Positions 39,351 through 51,400 of a stretch of DNA of 64,000 nt are shown one piece after another. Numbering within the stretch: the stretch's first letter is position 1; each line of letters starts with the position of its first letter. The notes beneath the pieces were generated by a model. The model was not told the DNA's origin and ran no database searches. It worked only from the letters and a program-made list of their open reading frames with translations. The stretch comes from Rhynchopus euleeides (lineage: Eukaryota > Euglenozoa > Diplonemea > Diplonemida > Diplonemidae): the NCBI GenBank assembly GCA_963210315.1, contig OY723277.1:2232001-2296000 (forward strand), read 5' to 3'. A program made the position numbers and the translations under genes.

Positions 39351-42312
39351 ATGGGGCGCCTTCCCATGCATGAGGTCCACACCCGGATCAGGGAAGCAAC
39401 GGAGCAGGTGCGGAATGTGTATGTCTGCCGTGTCTGCGTTGTCTGCTGGTGTTTCTCTTCACGTGGGGGCCTTCGGATAGAACTGCAGACTTGTGAGAAG
39501 ACGTGACACAGTTGGACCCACAGTGTCACAGAGTGAAAAGGCCCCGTATTGTCAGTTGTCTTGGGACACTGACCACTGTGCGCAATACCGATTGTTCTGT
39601 CTCCACCCATCTGCCGTGCGACTTTACTCTTGCCTCACCCTCACCACGCCGACAGGTCTGTGCTCGCGCATGTTGACCACGGAAAGGGCACACTGCAGAA
39701 CCTGCTGGTCCAGACGGTTGGTGTCACTGCGACTCGTGACGCTAGGCTTTGTGAGCGCCTGACTGATACACGCCCCGACTCTTATCAGGTATGCCTGCTC
39801 AGTGGCCTGTGTCACCTCAGAGTGTCGGCATGTTTCACAGAGCACCTGCTCGGAGAGGCATTGCTGGCAAACCATATCGACGATCATCCAATATCCCCAG
39901 CCCGCTTGGCACCGCCTGGACCCGCTCCTCGACAACTCACGCTGCACACAGGAATGCTGCGTCACAGGCGAATTGCCGTCGGTCCCGTTGTACTTCGAAC
40001 TGTCGAAGCAGAGTGTATCCGATGAGTCTTTGCTCAAACAGACCGGGGCGCTGCACCGAGACTTCCTGCTCAACCTGATGGACACCACGGGGTATCTCGA
40101 CTCACGGGATGTGCCAATGATGCATGCCGTGGACGGTGCGCTGCTGGTGGCGGACTGTGTTGAGGGTGTGTCGATGTGTAACGGGAACATGATGCGTCAG
40201 GTCTTGAAGGAGCGCATCAAGCCGGTGTTACTGGTGAACAAGGTGGACCGTATGTTCCTGGAGCTGCAGCTAGACCCAGAGGAGGCATACCAGTCGTTCT
40301 CCCGCACGATCCAGACAGTGAATGTGATGCTCGCGACGTTCGATACGCAGGACGACGTCGGCGACCTGCAGGTGTGCCCCGTGAAGGGGACTATCGTTTT
40401 CGGGTCTGCTCTGCACGGGTGGGCCTTCAGTCTGAACAGCTTCGCGCGGCTGTACGCGGAGAAGTTCGGTGTGGAAGAGGAGAAGATGGTGAAGCGTCTC
40501 TGGGGTGACTGTTTCTTCGACAGCAGGCGCAAGAGGTGGACGAGCGGGGAAGTGGAGGGCACCCAGCGCGCGTTCTCCCAGTTCATCCTGGAGCCGATCC
40601 GGAACCTGTTCGATGCGGTGATGAACAGCAAGACAGACAAGCTGGAAAAGATGCTGAAAGCGCTGAACATCACGCTGGATGATTCCGAGACGGATCTCAC
40701 GCAGAAGCCGCTGCTGAAGTGCATCATGCAGAAGTTTCTGCCCGCCTCGGACGTGCTCCTGCAGATGATCGTGACGAAGCTGCCATCGCCAAAGCAGGCA
40801 CAGGCGTACCGCGCAGATTTGCTGTACACGGGCATGGCAGAGCAGGAAGGTATACTGGTGCCGAACAACGATAAATACTATCAGGGGCTGAAGAGCTGCG
40901 ACCCTGAAGGGCCGCTGCTGATGTTTGTGGCGAAGATGGTTCCCACGAGGACGGGGGGCTTCATTGCGTTCGGACGCGTCTTCTCGGGGACCATCAAGGC
41001 TGGACAGAAGGTCCGCATCATGGGGGCAAACCACGAGCATGGGACAAGGAAGGATGTGGCGGTGAAGAGTGTCGGCAAACTGCTGACGCTCCTCCGCCCC
41101 GAGGAATCAGTGGACGACATCTCGTGTGGCAACGTGGTTGGTTTAAGCGGTGTCGACAGCGCCATCGTGAAGACAGCAACACTGACGGATGAGGCTGCCC
41201 TCGACTGCCACCCTCTACGCTGCATGAAGTTCAATGTGTCGCCGGTCGTCCGCGTGACTGTGTCGTGTGTGTCCCCTGCGCACCTGCCCACACTGATCGA
41301 GAGCCTCAAGCGCCTGTCGAAGTGTGACTCTCGGGTGCAGTGCTCAGTAGAGGAGTCAGGCCACCACACCGTCGCCTGCTGTGGAGAGATCCATCTCGAG
41401 ACGTGCCTGCGGGAGTTGCACGACACAGGGATACTCGTCAGCGAGCCCACGGTATTGCTGCGCGAGACAATCACAGAGGCGTCGGACCGCTTGTGCTTGT
41501 CAAAGTCGCCCAACAAGCACAGCCGCGTCTTGTGCAGGGGTGCCCCACTTGGCGAGGAGCTGTGCGAGGCCATCGAGGACACGTCTGACGTCCCTCACCT
41601 CCATGCAGCGGACTGCGACATCCGAGCACGCAGGTTGGTGGATTTGTTCGGGTGGGACTTGGATGAGGCACGCAAGATCTGGTGCTTCGGGCCAGACAGC
41701 AGTGGGCCAAATGTTCTTGTGGACCTGACGAAGGGTGTGGACTGCATGGACGATGTGAGGGACTGCTTTGCAACGGCTTGGGGCCGAGTCACCTCGGAGG
41801 GTGTGCTGTGCGAGGAGAAGATGCGCGGTGTGCGTATCAACATCGAGGACGCGGTGATCCAGCAGGCGAACGACGACCTGCACCGCCGTGGCCCCCAGGT
41901 CATGACGGCGGCACGGCGGTCGTACTACGCAAGCTGCTTGGCCTCGAAGCCAGCCCTGATGGAGCCTGTCTACTTGGTCGACATCAGCACACCAAATGGC
42001 GGGCTGGGTGGGGTCTACGGGGTCCTGCATGCTCGCCGCGGAATTCTGCTCGAAGAGAACCGCTCAGATCGCTTCACCTATCACGTGCGTGCGTACGTGC
42101 CAGTCCTTGAGTCGTTTGGGTTAACTGCTGCCCTTCTTTGCTCCACAGGCGGGCAGGCCTGGCCGCAGTGTGTGTTTGACCACTGGGCAGTGATACCCAG
42201 TGACCCACTGGCAGAGTCTGGCCTGGCCGCCGAGTTGGTGAAGAAGATGCGTGTGGACAAGGGTCTGAGTCCTGAGGTGCCCAGGCTGGAACAGTTCACC
42301 GACAAACTATAG
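39351..42312 (+). CDS. EEF2-like: Divergent elongation factor 2 (eEF2) paralogue
   Basis: Exons 39351-39418, 39656-39788 and 39952-42312 join in frame to 853 residues (human eEF2 858). eEF2 is the GTPase that moves tRNA and mRNA through the ribosome. Exon 1 supplies the short N-terminus, so the junction reads RNVSVLAHVDHGKG against RNMSVIAHVDHGKS. All domains are present, through VKGTIVFGSALHGWAF, KSCDPEGPLLMFVAKMVPT, FGRVFSG, EESGHHTVACCGEIHLE, CLSKSPNKHSR and ARKIWCFGPD to GGQAWPQCVFDHW. Odd points: the P-loop Ser of GKS is Gly (residue 34); the G3 motif DxPGH is DTTGY (111-115), losing the catalytic His; switch I is altered (ECCVTGELP). NKVD (G4) is intact. The diphthamide His (H711) is kept, but its context RGGGQ is RRGPQ. 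Probably not the housekeeping translocase: a specialised or decaying paralogue with impaired GTP hydrolysis. Confidence 0.88.
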
Positions 42313-42662
42313 GCGGGATGCAGCGCCCCTCATTGCCCTGTGGTGCTAGCCTTTCCGCAGGGCAGGAGGGGCGTGCTACATTATGCTGCCGATTTCCCTC
42401 GCCAGTCTTGTCTTCACTTGCATTATCATAGTCTTTCTCAGAACGGATGCCGCACCCACAGCTACCCATGGGCGTGGTTTCTTTGCTGCAGACACTCAGT
42501 GGAATGGGAAACCAGAAGCCGCCCACCCCCAACCCACTTCCCCTTCCCCGTTGTGTTCGTTCCAGGGATCGTGAGCCACGTCTCACTGGGTCCCCTCTGC
42601 GACCGTCGGGAATCCACATCACCCCAGGGCACGAGCACACGTGCATACACTCAACGAGGGTG
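42313..42662. other. Spacer between eEF2-like copies
   Basis: Contains a segment (about 42353-42445: TTCCGCAGGGCAGGAGGGGC ... ATTATGCTGCCGATTTCCCT) that recurs at 45894-45995 upstream of the PAM2 gene. From about 42608 the sequence repeats the 5' flank of the first eEF2-like copy, including the CACCCCAG acceptor. Confidence 0.7.
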
Positions 42663-44896
42663 ATGGGGCGCCTTCCCATGCATTAGGTCCGCACCCGGAT
42701 CAGGGAAGCAACGGAGCAGGTGCGGAATGTGTATGTCTGCCGTGTCTGCGTTGTCTGCTGGTGTTTCTCTTCACGTGGGGGCCTTCGGATAGACTGCAGA
42801 CTTGTGAGAAGACGTGACACAGTTGGACCCACAGTGTCACAGAGTGAAAGGCCCCGTATTGTCAGTTGTCTTGGGACACTGGCCAATACCGATTGTCCTG
42901 TCTCCACCCATCCTGCCGTGCCCATTTTCGCGGAGGCTTTCCTCTGACCTCATCACGCCGACAGGTCTGTGATCGCTTCTGTTGACCACGGAAAGGCCAC
43001 GTTGCAGAACCTGCTGGTCCAGACGGTTGGTGTCACTGCGACTCGTGACGCTAGGCTTTGTGAACGCCTGACTGATGCACGCCCCGACTCTTCTCAGGTA
43101 TGCCTGCTCAGTGGCCTGTGCCACCTCAGAGTGTCGGCATGTTTCACAGAGCACCTGCTCGGAGAGGCATTGCTGTAAAGGCAAAACATATCGACGATCA
43201 TCCAATGTCCCCAGCCCGCTTGGCTCCGCCTGGATCCGCTCCTCGACAACTCACGCTACACACAGGAATGCTGCGTCACAGGCGAGTTGCCATCGGTCCC
43301 GCTGTACTTTGAACTGTCGAAGCAGAGTGTATCCGACGAGTCTTTGCTCAAACAGACCGGGGCGCTGCACCGAGACTTCCTGCTCAACCTGATGGACACC
43401 TCGGAGTATCGTGACTCATGGGATGTGCCGATGATGCGTGCCGTGGACGGTGCGCTGCTGGTGGTGGACTGTGTCGAGGGTGTGACTTGGAACGGGCACA
43501 TCCCGGTCTTGAAGGAGCGCATCAAGCCGGTGTTACTGGTGAACAAGGGGACCGTATGTTCCTGGAGCTGCAGCTAGACCCAGAGGAAGCATACCAGTGG
43601 ATCCACCGCACGATCCAGAAAGTGAATGTGATGCTCTCGACGTACGATACGCAGGACGACGTCGGCGACTTGGAGGACATGTGCCCCGTGAAGGGGACTG
43701 TCATTTTCGGGTCTGCTCTGCACGAGTGGGCCTTCAGTCTGAACAGCTTCGCGCGGCTGTACGCGGAGAAGTTCGGTGTGGAAGAGGAGAAGATGGTGAA
43801 GCGTCTCTGGGGTGACTGTTTCTTCGACAGCAGGCGCAAGAGGTGGACGAGAGGGGAAGTGGAGGGCACCCAGCGCGCGTTCTCCCAGTTCATCCTGGAG
43901 CCGATCCGGAACCTGTTCGATGCGGTGATGAACAGCAAGACAGACAAGCTGGAAAAGATGCTGAAAGCGCTGAACATCACGCTGGATGATTCCGAGACGG
44001 ATCTCACGCAGAAGCCGCTGCTGAAGTGCATCATGCAGAAGTTTCTGCCCGCCTCGGACGTGCTCCTGCAGATGATCGTGACGAAGCTGCCATCGCCAAA
44101 GCAGGCACAGGCGTACCGCGCAGATTTGCTGTACACGGGCATGGCAGAGCAGGAAGGTATACTGGTGCCGAACAACGATAAATACTATCAGGGGCTGAAG
44201 AGCTGCGACCCTGAAGGGCCGCTGCTGATGTTTGTGGCGAAGATGGTTCCCACGAGGACGGGGGGCTTCATTGCGTTCGGACGCGTCTTCTCGGGGACCA
44301 TCAAGGCTGGACAGAAGGTCCGCATCATGGGGGCAAACCACGAGCATGGGACAAGGAAGGATGTGGCGGTGAAGAGTGTCGGCAAACTGCTGACGCTCCT
44401 CCGCCCCGAGGAATCAGTGGACGACATCTCGTGTGGCAACGTGGTTGGTTTAAGCGGTGTCGACAGCGCCATCGTGAAGACAGCAACACTGACGGATGAG
44501 GCTGCCCTCGACTGCCACCCTCTACGCTGCATGAAGTTCAATGTGTCGCCGGTCGTCCGCGTGACTGTGTCGTGTGTGTCCCCTGCGCACCTGCCCACAC
44601 TGATCGAGAGCCTCAAGCGCCTGTCGAAGTGTGACTCTCGGGTGCAGTGCTCAGTAGAGGAGTCAGGCCACCACACCGTCGCCTGCTGTGGAGAGATCCA
44701 TCTCGAGACGTGCCTGCGGGAGTTGCACGACACAGGGATACTCGTCAGCGAGCCCACGGTATTGCTGCGCGAGACAATCACAGAGGCGTCGGACCGCTTG
44801 TGCTTGTCAAAGTCGCCCAACAAGCACAGCCGCGTCTTGTGCAGGGGTGCCCCACTTGGCGAGGAGCTGTGCGAGGCCATCGAGGACACGTCTGAC
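42663..44896 (+). pseudogene. Broken tandem copy of the eEF2 paralogue
   Basis: Same exon plan as 39351-42312: exons 42663-42730, 42965-43097 and 43266 onward, with matching introns. Codon 8 of exon 1 is TAG; a one-base deletion near 43549 destroys the NKVD motif and shifts frame; and homology stops at 44896 after IEDTSD, so about 240 C-terminal residues (domains IV-V, including the diphthamide site) are missing. The G3 region is further altered (DTSEY) and the P-loop is SVDHGKA. From about 43741 to 44896 it is almost base-for-base identical to the first copy, whereas the 5' third has clearly diverged, suggesting gene conversion. Not expected to give a working factor. Confidence 0.88.
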
Positions 44897-46175
44897 CCAG
44901 GTGTCCAACTTTGCCTTGCCCCTGCCTTTCTTTGCCTTTGCCAGGGGAATACTATCTACACAGAGCGGTGCGGAGCAGGGGTGGGTGGGAGGCGTTGCGA
45001 TCTAGCAGCACGCAGCAACGCTGCGCACCAGCGGGAGTGGTTGTAGGGGGAGGGCGGGGGGGAGAGGGGGAAGAGAGAGTCGAAGAGGGGGGGGGGGGGA
45101 TGCGCCTAGGGAACACACAGCGCATACAGCGGATGCCTGCTGCATGTGGCCCTTCGACCGCTCAGGCAAGGTGGGTGTGGTGAGGTTACTGTGGTTGGTC
45201 GACCTCTTGACTGCCTCCCCCTGTGCATAGTCAGGCAAGGCGGTATTGATTTGTTTCCTTTGGCATCGACAACAGTGCGGGATGACCAGCGGTGGGGTGG
45301 TGGTGCACAGGCGAGGCTGTTGGGTGAGTTTTTCTTTTTGGCATAAGTGCCGGATCGGGACAACCCATGACTTGTTTGCGTGGTATGCGCGTTGTGGTGG
45401 GGGCAAGGGAGGGGCAGGTCGGCATCAAGGGAGGCAACCTACCCTTCAGACCCACAGCAATCAGGCGCGGGCCGTTGCACACTCCGTCCCCTCCTCCTCT
45501 TGTGAAAACGGCAGAAATAACGATCTAAATATTAAGGCAGAGGGGGGGTGCAATTGCTGCAGGGTCATCCAACGCCCCACTAGCGAGCAGATGTGTGGAA
45601 GCACACAGTGCTTTCAGAGCCACCCAACCCAACCCAACCCGCCACAGGGAGGGCGAGTGACTGTTTTTTTTCACTTTTTGGAGGGGAGTTGGTGGGGGTT
45701 TTTCTTGCAGACACATTTGTCAGCACCGCAGCGAGAAGAGCGCGCCCTGTCTCTATTTGGCAACGCATTGCCGCATGGCCAGGACGGCACCGAGGGTGGT
45801 TAGTCCCTGCGCGGGCCCTGACCCACCGCCTTTGTGTGTGTGGGTGACTTGGAGGGAGGGGGGGGGAGGGGAGGCTGTGCGACCGACGGGGTGCCTTTCC
45901 GCAGGGCAGGAGGGGCGTGATACATTATGCTGCCGATTTCCCTCGCCAGTCTTGTCTTCACTTGCAATAGCATCTTTCGTCTTTCTCAGTACGGATGCCA
46001 CGCCGCAAACCCCCAGCCCCGCCGGACCATGCTTTGTATTCAGACCGCCTCCTCCCATCTTGGGTTGGCCCAACACATCCCCAGTGCATCCCACTGTCCT
46101 GCACCACCATCACCAACCCAACCAGGAACACATTTATTCTTCCCCACCTCCTCTTCTTCCCCGTCGCAACCGAAC
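44897..46175. other. Unrelated replacement sequence and spacer before the PAM2 gene
   Basis: 44897-45893 is about 1 kb with no homology to the first eEF2-like copy; it sits where the missing 3' end should be. Homology to the eEF2-like 3' flank resumes at 45894-45995. G runs occur at 45087-45100 and 45858-45868. No gene seen. A strong pyrimidine tract ends at AG 46176-46177. Confidence 0.6.
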
Positions 46176-46200
46176 AGCACCTACCCTCTTCGTGTTGCGC

Positions 46201-47722
46201 ATGCCCCAGCTGCCACCTTCCACCTCCCCTGTGGCGCGGGGAGCCGCAGGGGCGGGCGCACAGCAAAAGAAGGCCTCATTCTTGCCGTCGACGGCGACGT
46301 GGGCCAGCCGGGCTGCGCCACAGAATGAGCCGAAAGCTGCTGTGCCCGCCAAGGCAGCGAAGGTGGTGAAGGAGGAAACAAAGGCGGATCAAGGGCAGCA
46401 GAGCGTGAAGAGCCCGAAGGCGCCGAAGGCACCGAAGAAGCCCCAGCAGGCGGAGAGAAGCCCTAAGCGGGAGCCAGCCAGCCAGGTGCCTGTGGCTGCC
46501 GAGTCCGCACCCGAGGTGCCGGTGGTCGCGCCCTCACCTCTGCAGAGGACGTTTGCCGAGATCGCAGCTGCGGGTCTCCCCAGACGGGCGGTTGCGGCTG
46601 CACCGGCTGTCGCGGCAACAGCTGCTGCTGTTGTGCCTGCTGATACCCCGGTGCCGGATACTGCCGTGCTGATTGCGCTTGTGCAGGACGAAGAGTCCGC
46701 ATCACGTGGGTCTGTGTTGAAGGACCGCACGTCTGATTTCCGCCTGATCATCCAGCAGTGGATCAATCTCATGACACACGAGCGGGCGAAGGAAGCAGAG
46801 TTGGAGGCACAGGCACAGGCGGAGGCGGAGGCGGAGGCGGCACAGCTGGCGGCCGTGTACAGCCCGCCAGCAGATGTGTGCGGACAAGATGCCCCGGTCC
46901 CACTGCAACCCCCTGCAGATACAGCGGCACCCGCGGGAAGCAGGTGTGTTGAAGGAGGGTTGGGGTTGGGGTTGGGGGGTGTTTGGGGGCATTCTCTACA
47001 CCCGGGGGGTGCCATTAGAGTAGTTTTCCGTATTCCAACACCCCACACAGGCTTGCTCTGTGGAGCAAACTACCCGAGCCGGACCGTGTTGCGCAGGATG
47101 GCAAGAAGAAGCCACGGGTCAATGTCGAGGTATGGCCACTTCATCATCCAGGGTGGTGGGACATCACAGGTTCTTCAGGCATTCCTCACCACCCGAAACG
47201 AAAATACACACAGGCAGCCAAGAAAAACGGGCTGAACCCACACGCGAAGGGTTGGAAGCCGTCGGTGGGAGCTGATTCCGACCTGCCAGCTGGACCAGTG
47301 GTATGGTTGCACCGTCGAACTTAAGAGATCATTTTTAGTCGGCGGGTAATGTGCCGCGAGATCACGTGCAGGTCAAATTGAGCGCCACTGCCACACCAAA
47401 CCACAGGGCGCCAACGGGGAGAGTGCCGCAGTTCCAGGACCAGGAATCGCAATGGGTCTTCCCATGATGCCCGCGACGGGGCCGCTTGCAGGCATCGACT
47501 CTGCTGCGGTTGGTTGCATGGTTTCACCTTTTCAGGGTACCGTGCTCCCAGCACCGAGGATGCAACCCATGCTCCCGATGGGCATGCCTCAGATGGTATG
47601 AACGTGCCTGCTCGGTGCACCAATACACACAACAGATGCCGCAGGTGCCGATCGGCTTCGCTGGTTTCGCGCCTGCTCCCATGCAATTTGCGGTGCCGAT
47701 GCAGCCGGGGGTTCGTACCTAA
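46201..47722 (+). CDS. PAM2-motif protein, probable poly(A)-binding-protein partner
   Basis: Five exons join in frame: 46201-46943, 47051-47129, 47214-47300, 47407-47595 and 47636-47722, giving 394 residues. Introns are 40-107 nt, with donors GTGTGT, GTATGG, GTATGG and GTATGA, all ending ACAG. The N-terminal half is Ala/Pro/Lys-rich and probably disordered; a more conserved-looking helix (FRLIIQQWINLMTHERAKEAE) leads into an Ala/Glu/Gln coiled coil near 195-220. Exon 3 encodes GLNPHAKGWKPS (about 280-291), a good match to the PAM2 consensus LNPxAxxFxP that binds the MLLE domain of poly(A)-binding protein, with Trp at the aromatic position. The tail is Met/Pro/Gly-rich (MQPMLPMGMPQM). PAM2 occurs in ataxin-2, eRF3, PAN3 and similar mRNA regulators; no LSm or other domain is seen here, so I give no orthologue. 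The trans-splice acceptor AG at 46176-46177 sits 24 bases before the ATG. Confidence 0.75.
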
Positions 47723-48463
47723 CAAGCAGAGTGATTCTGCTCTAAGTACGCATCAGAAATCAGATCATCCGTGGGCCTGTCAACGCGACACTCGGTTGTC
47801 ACGTGCAGTAGGCCGGGATGGTCGCCTGCGTTATTTCCTGCAATCGGTGCTTGCCTGCAAGGCAAATCTTCATCGCTTTGTTATTTCTCTATTTCTATGT
47901 TCTTCCTATATCTCTCTTCTTGCTGTGCGTGGGTACTGTTTCACTACCGCGCGGAGACAAACCGGCAAAGAAAAGTCGGCCGTGTCACCAGGCCCACAGC
48001 ACCACAGCAGGAGAGAACCATCAGCAGCAGCGCAACACATCATGCGCGGGTGGGTCGGCCTCACGATGCGTTTACGTTTGCAGGGGTGAACGTGGGGTGA
48101 AAGGAGGTACAAGCTCAACAGAGCAGCACCCAAAACAAAACAAAAAAACTGCACCAAAACAAAGCAACATGCGCGCATCGTCGTGCAACAGATAAACAGA
48201 TAATCGCAGGCTCTGGTGGAGTCACGAAGAGCTGAGTCAAAGAAATATCTGCCCAAAAGAGGTGAACACTTCCTGTGGAAACCTGCTTCGTGGCACCCTT
48301 CTTTCCCGTGTTTCACGCTTGCCTTTTCCTTTTTCTCTGATGTCTTTTTTGCTGTTTATCCCTGAACATATATGGAACAAAATTGACGTAACCCGAGCCG
48401 AGACCCCCCGCACCACGTGTCGACGGCAGCATCGCAAGCAAGTTCCAGTTTGACACTGTCTGG
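47723..48463. other. Intergenic, no gene seen
   Basis: 3' flank of the PAM2 gene and lead-in to the satellite; a T/C-rich patch at 47878-47925. No coding signal. Confidence 0.6.
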
Positions 48464-51400
48464 AGCAAGATCCTTCTCCAGATCGAGACTGCCTGTGTCG
48501 CAAGATCATTCTGATTGAGACTGTCTCTGGCAAGATCATCCTGATTGAGACTGCCTGTGGCAAGATCACTCTGATTGAGACTGCCTGTGGCAAGATCATT
48601 CTGATTGAGACTGCCTGTGGCAAGATCATCCTGCCTGAGGCAAGATCACTCTGATTGAGACTGCCTGTGGCAAGATCATTCTGATTGAGACTGCCTGTGG
48701 CAAGATCATCCTGCCTGTAGCAAGATCATTCTGATTGAGACTGCCTGTGGCAAGATCATCCTGCCTGTAGCAAGATCATTCTGATTGAGACTGCCTGTGG
48801 CAAGATCACTCTGATTGAGACTGCCTGTGGCAAGATCACTCTGATTGAGACTGCCTGTGGCAAGATCATCCTGCCTGTAGCAAGATCATTCTGATTGAGA
48901 CTGCCCGTGGCAAGATCATCCTGCCTGTGGCAAGATCACTCTGATTGAGACTGCCTGTGGCAAGATCATTCTGATTGAGACTGCCTGTGGCAAGATCATC
49001 CTGCCTGTAGCAAGATCATTCTGATTGAGACTGCCTGTGGCAAGATCACTCTGATTGAGACTGCCTGTGGCAAGATCATTCTGATTGAGACTGCCTGTGG
49101 CAAGATCATCCTGCCTGAGGCAAGATCACTCTGATTGAGACTGCCTGTGGCAAGATCATTCTGATTGAGACTGCCTGTGGCAAGATCATCCTGCCTGTAG
49201 CAAGATCATTCTGATTGAGACTGCCTGTGGCAAGATCATCCTGCCTGTAGCAAGATCATTCTGATTGAGACTGCCTGTGGCAAGATCACTCTGATTGAGA
49301 CTGCCTGTGGCAAGATCACTCTGATTGAGACTGCCTGTGGCAAGATCATCCTGCCTGTAGCAAGATCATTCTGATTGAGACTGCCCGTGGCAAGATCATC
49401 CTGCCTGTGGCAAGATCACTCTGATTGAGACTGCCTGTGGCAAGATCATTCTGATTGAGACTGCCTGTGGCAAGATCATCCTGCCTGTAGCAAGATCACT
49501 CTGATTGAGACTGCCTGTAGCAAGATCATTCTGATTGAGACTGCCTGTGGCAAGATCACTCTGATTGAGACTGCCTGTGGCAAGATCATTCTGATTGAGA
49601 CTGCCTGTGGCAAGATCATCCTGCCTGTGGCAAGATCACTCTGATTGAGACTGCCTGTGGCAAGATCATTCTGATTGAGACTGCCTGTGGCAAGATCATC
49701 CTGCCTGTAGCAAGATCATTCTGATTGAGACTGCCTGTGGCAAGATCACTCTGATTGAGACTGCCTGTGGCAAGATCATTCTGATTGAGACTGCCTGTGG
49801 CAAGATCATCCTGCCTGAGGCAAGATCACTCTGATTGAGACTGCCTGTGGCAAGATCATTCTGATTGAGACTGCCTGTGGCAAGATCATCCTGCCTGTAG
49901 CAAGATCATTCTGATTGAGACTGCCTGTGGCAAGATCATCCTGCCTGTAGCAAGATCATTCTGATTGAGACTGCCTGTGGCAAGATCACTCTGATTGAGA
50001 CTGCCTGTGGCAAGATCACTCTGATTGAGACTGCCTGTGGCAAGATCATCCTGCCTGTAGCAAGATCATTCTGATTGAGACTGCCCGTGGCAAGATCATC
50101 CTGCCTGTGGCAAGATCACTCTGATTGAGACTGCCTGTGGCAAGATCATTCTGATTGAGACTGCCTGTGGCAAGATCATCCTGCCTGTAGCAAGATCACT
50201 CTGATTGAGACTGCCTGTGGCAAGATCATTCTGATTGAGACTGCCTGTGGCAAGATCATAATGCCTGTAGCAAGATCATTCTGATTGAGACTGCCTGTGG
50301 CAAGATCACTCTGATTGAGACTGCCTGTGGCAAGATCATTCTGATTGAGACTGCCTGTGGCAAGATCACTCTGATTGAGACTGCCTGTGGCAAGATCATC
50401 CTGCCTGTGGCAAGATCATCCTGCCTGTGGCAAGATCACTCTGATTGAGACTGCCTGTGGCAAGATCATCCTGCCTGTAGCAAGATCATTCTGATTGAGA
50501 CTGCCTGTGGCAAGATCACTCTGATTGAGACTGCCTGTGGCAAGATCATTCTGATTGAGACTGCCTGTGGCAAGATCATCCTGCCTGAGGCAAGATCACT
50601 CTGATTGAGACTGCCTGTGGCAAGATCACTCTGATTGAGACTGCCTGTGGCAAGATCATCCTGCCTGTGGCAAGATCATCCTGCCTGTGGCAAGATCACT
50701 CTGATTGAGACTGCCTGTGGCAAGATCATCCTGCCTGTAGCAAGATCATTCTGATTGAGACTGCCTGTGGCAAGATCACTCTGATTGAGACTGCCTGTGG
50801 CAAGATCATTCTGATTGAGACTGCCTGTGGCAAGATCATCCTGCCTGAGGCAAGATCACTCTGATTGAGACTGCCTGTGGCAAGATCATTCTGATTGAGA
50901 CTGCCTGTGGCAAGATCATCCTGCCTGTAGCAAGATCATTCTGATTGAGACTGCCTGTGGCAAGATCACTCTGATTGAGACTGCCTGTGGCAAGATCATT
51001 CTGATTGAGACTGCCTGTGGCAAGATCATCCTGCCTGTAGCAAGATCACTCTGATTGAGACTGCCTGTGGCAAGATAATTCTGATTGAGACTGCCTGTGG
51101 CAAGATCATCCTGCCTGTAGCAAGATCACTCTGATTGAGACTGCCTGTGGCAAGATAATTCTGATTGAGACTGCCTGTGGCAAGATCACTCTGATTGAGA
51201 CTGCCTGTGGCAAGATCATTCTGATTGAGACTGCCTGTGGCAAGATCATCCTGCCTGTAGCAAGATCATTCTGATTGAGACTGCCTGTGGCAAGATCACT
51301 CTGATTGAGACTGCCTGTGGCAAGATCATTCTGATTGAGACTGCCTGTGGCAAGATCATCCTGCCTGTGGCAAGATCACTCTGATTGAGACTGCCTGTGG

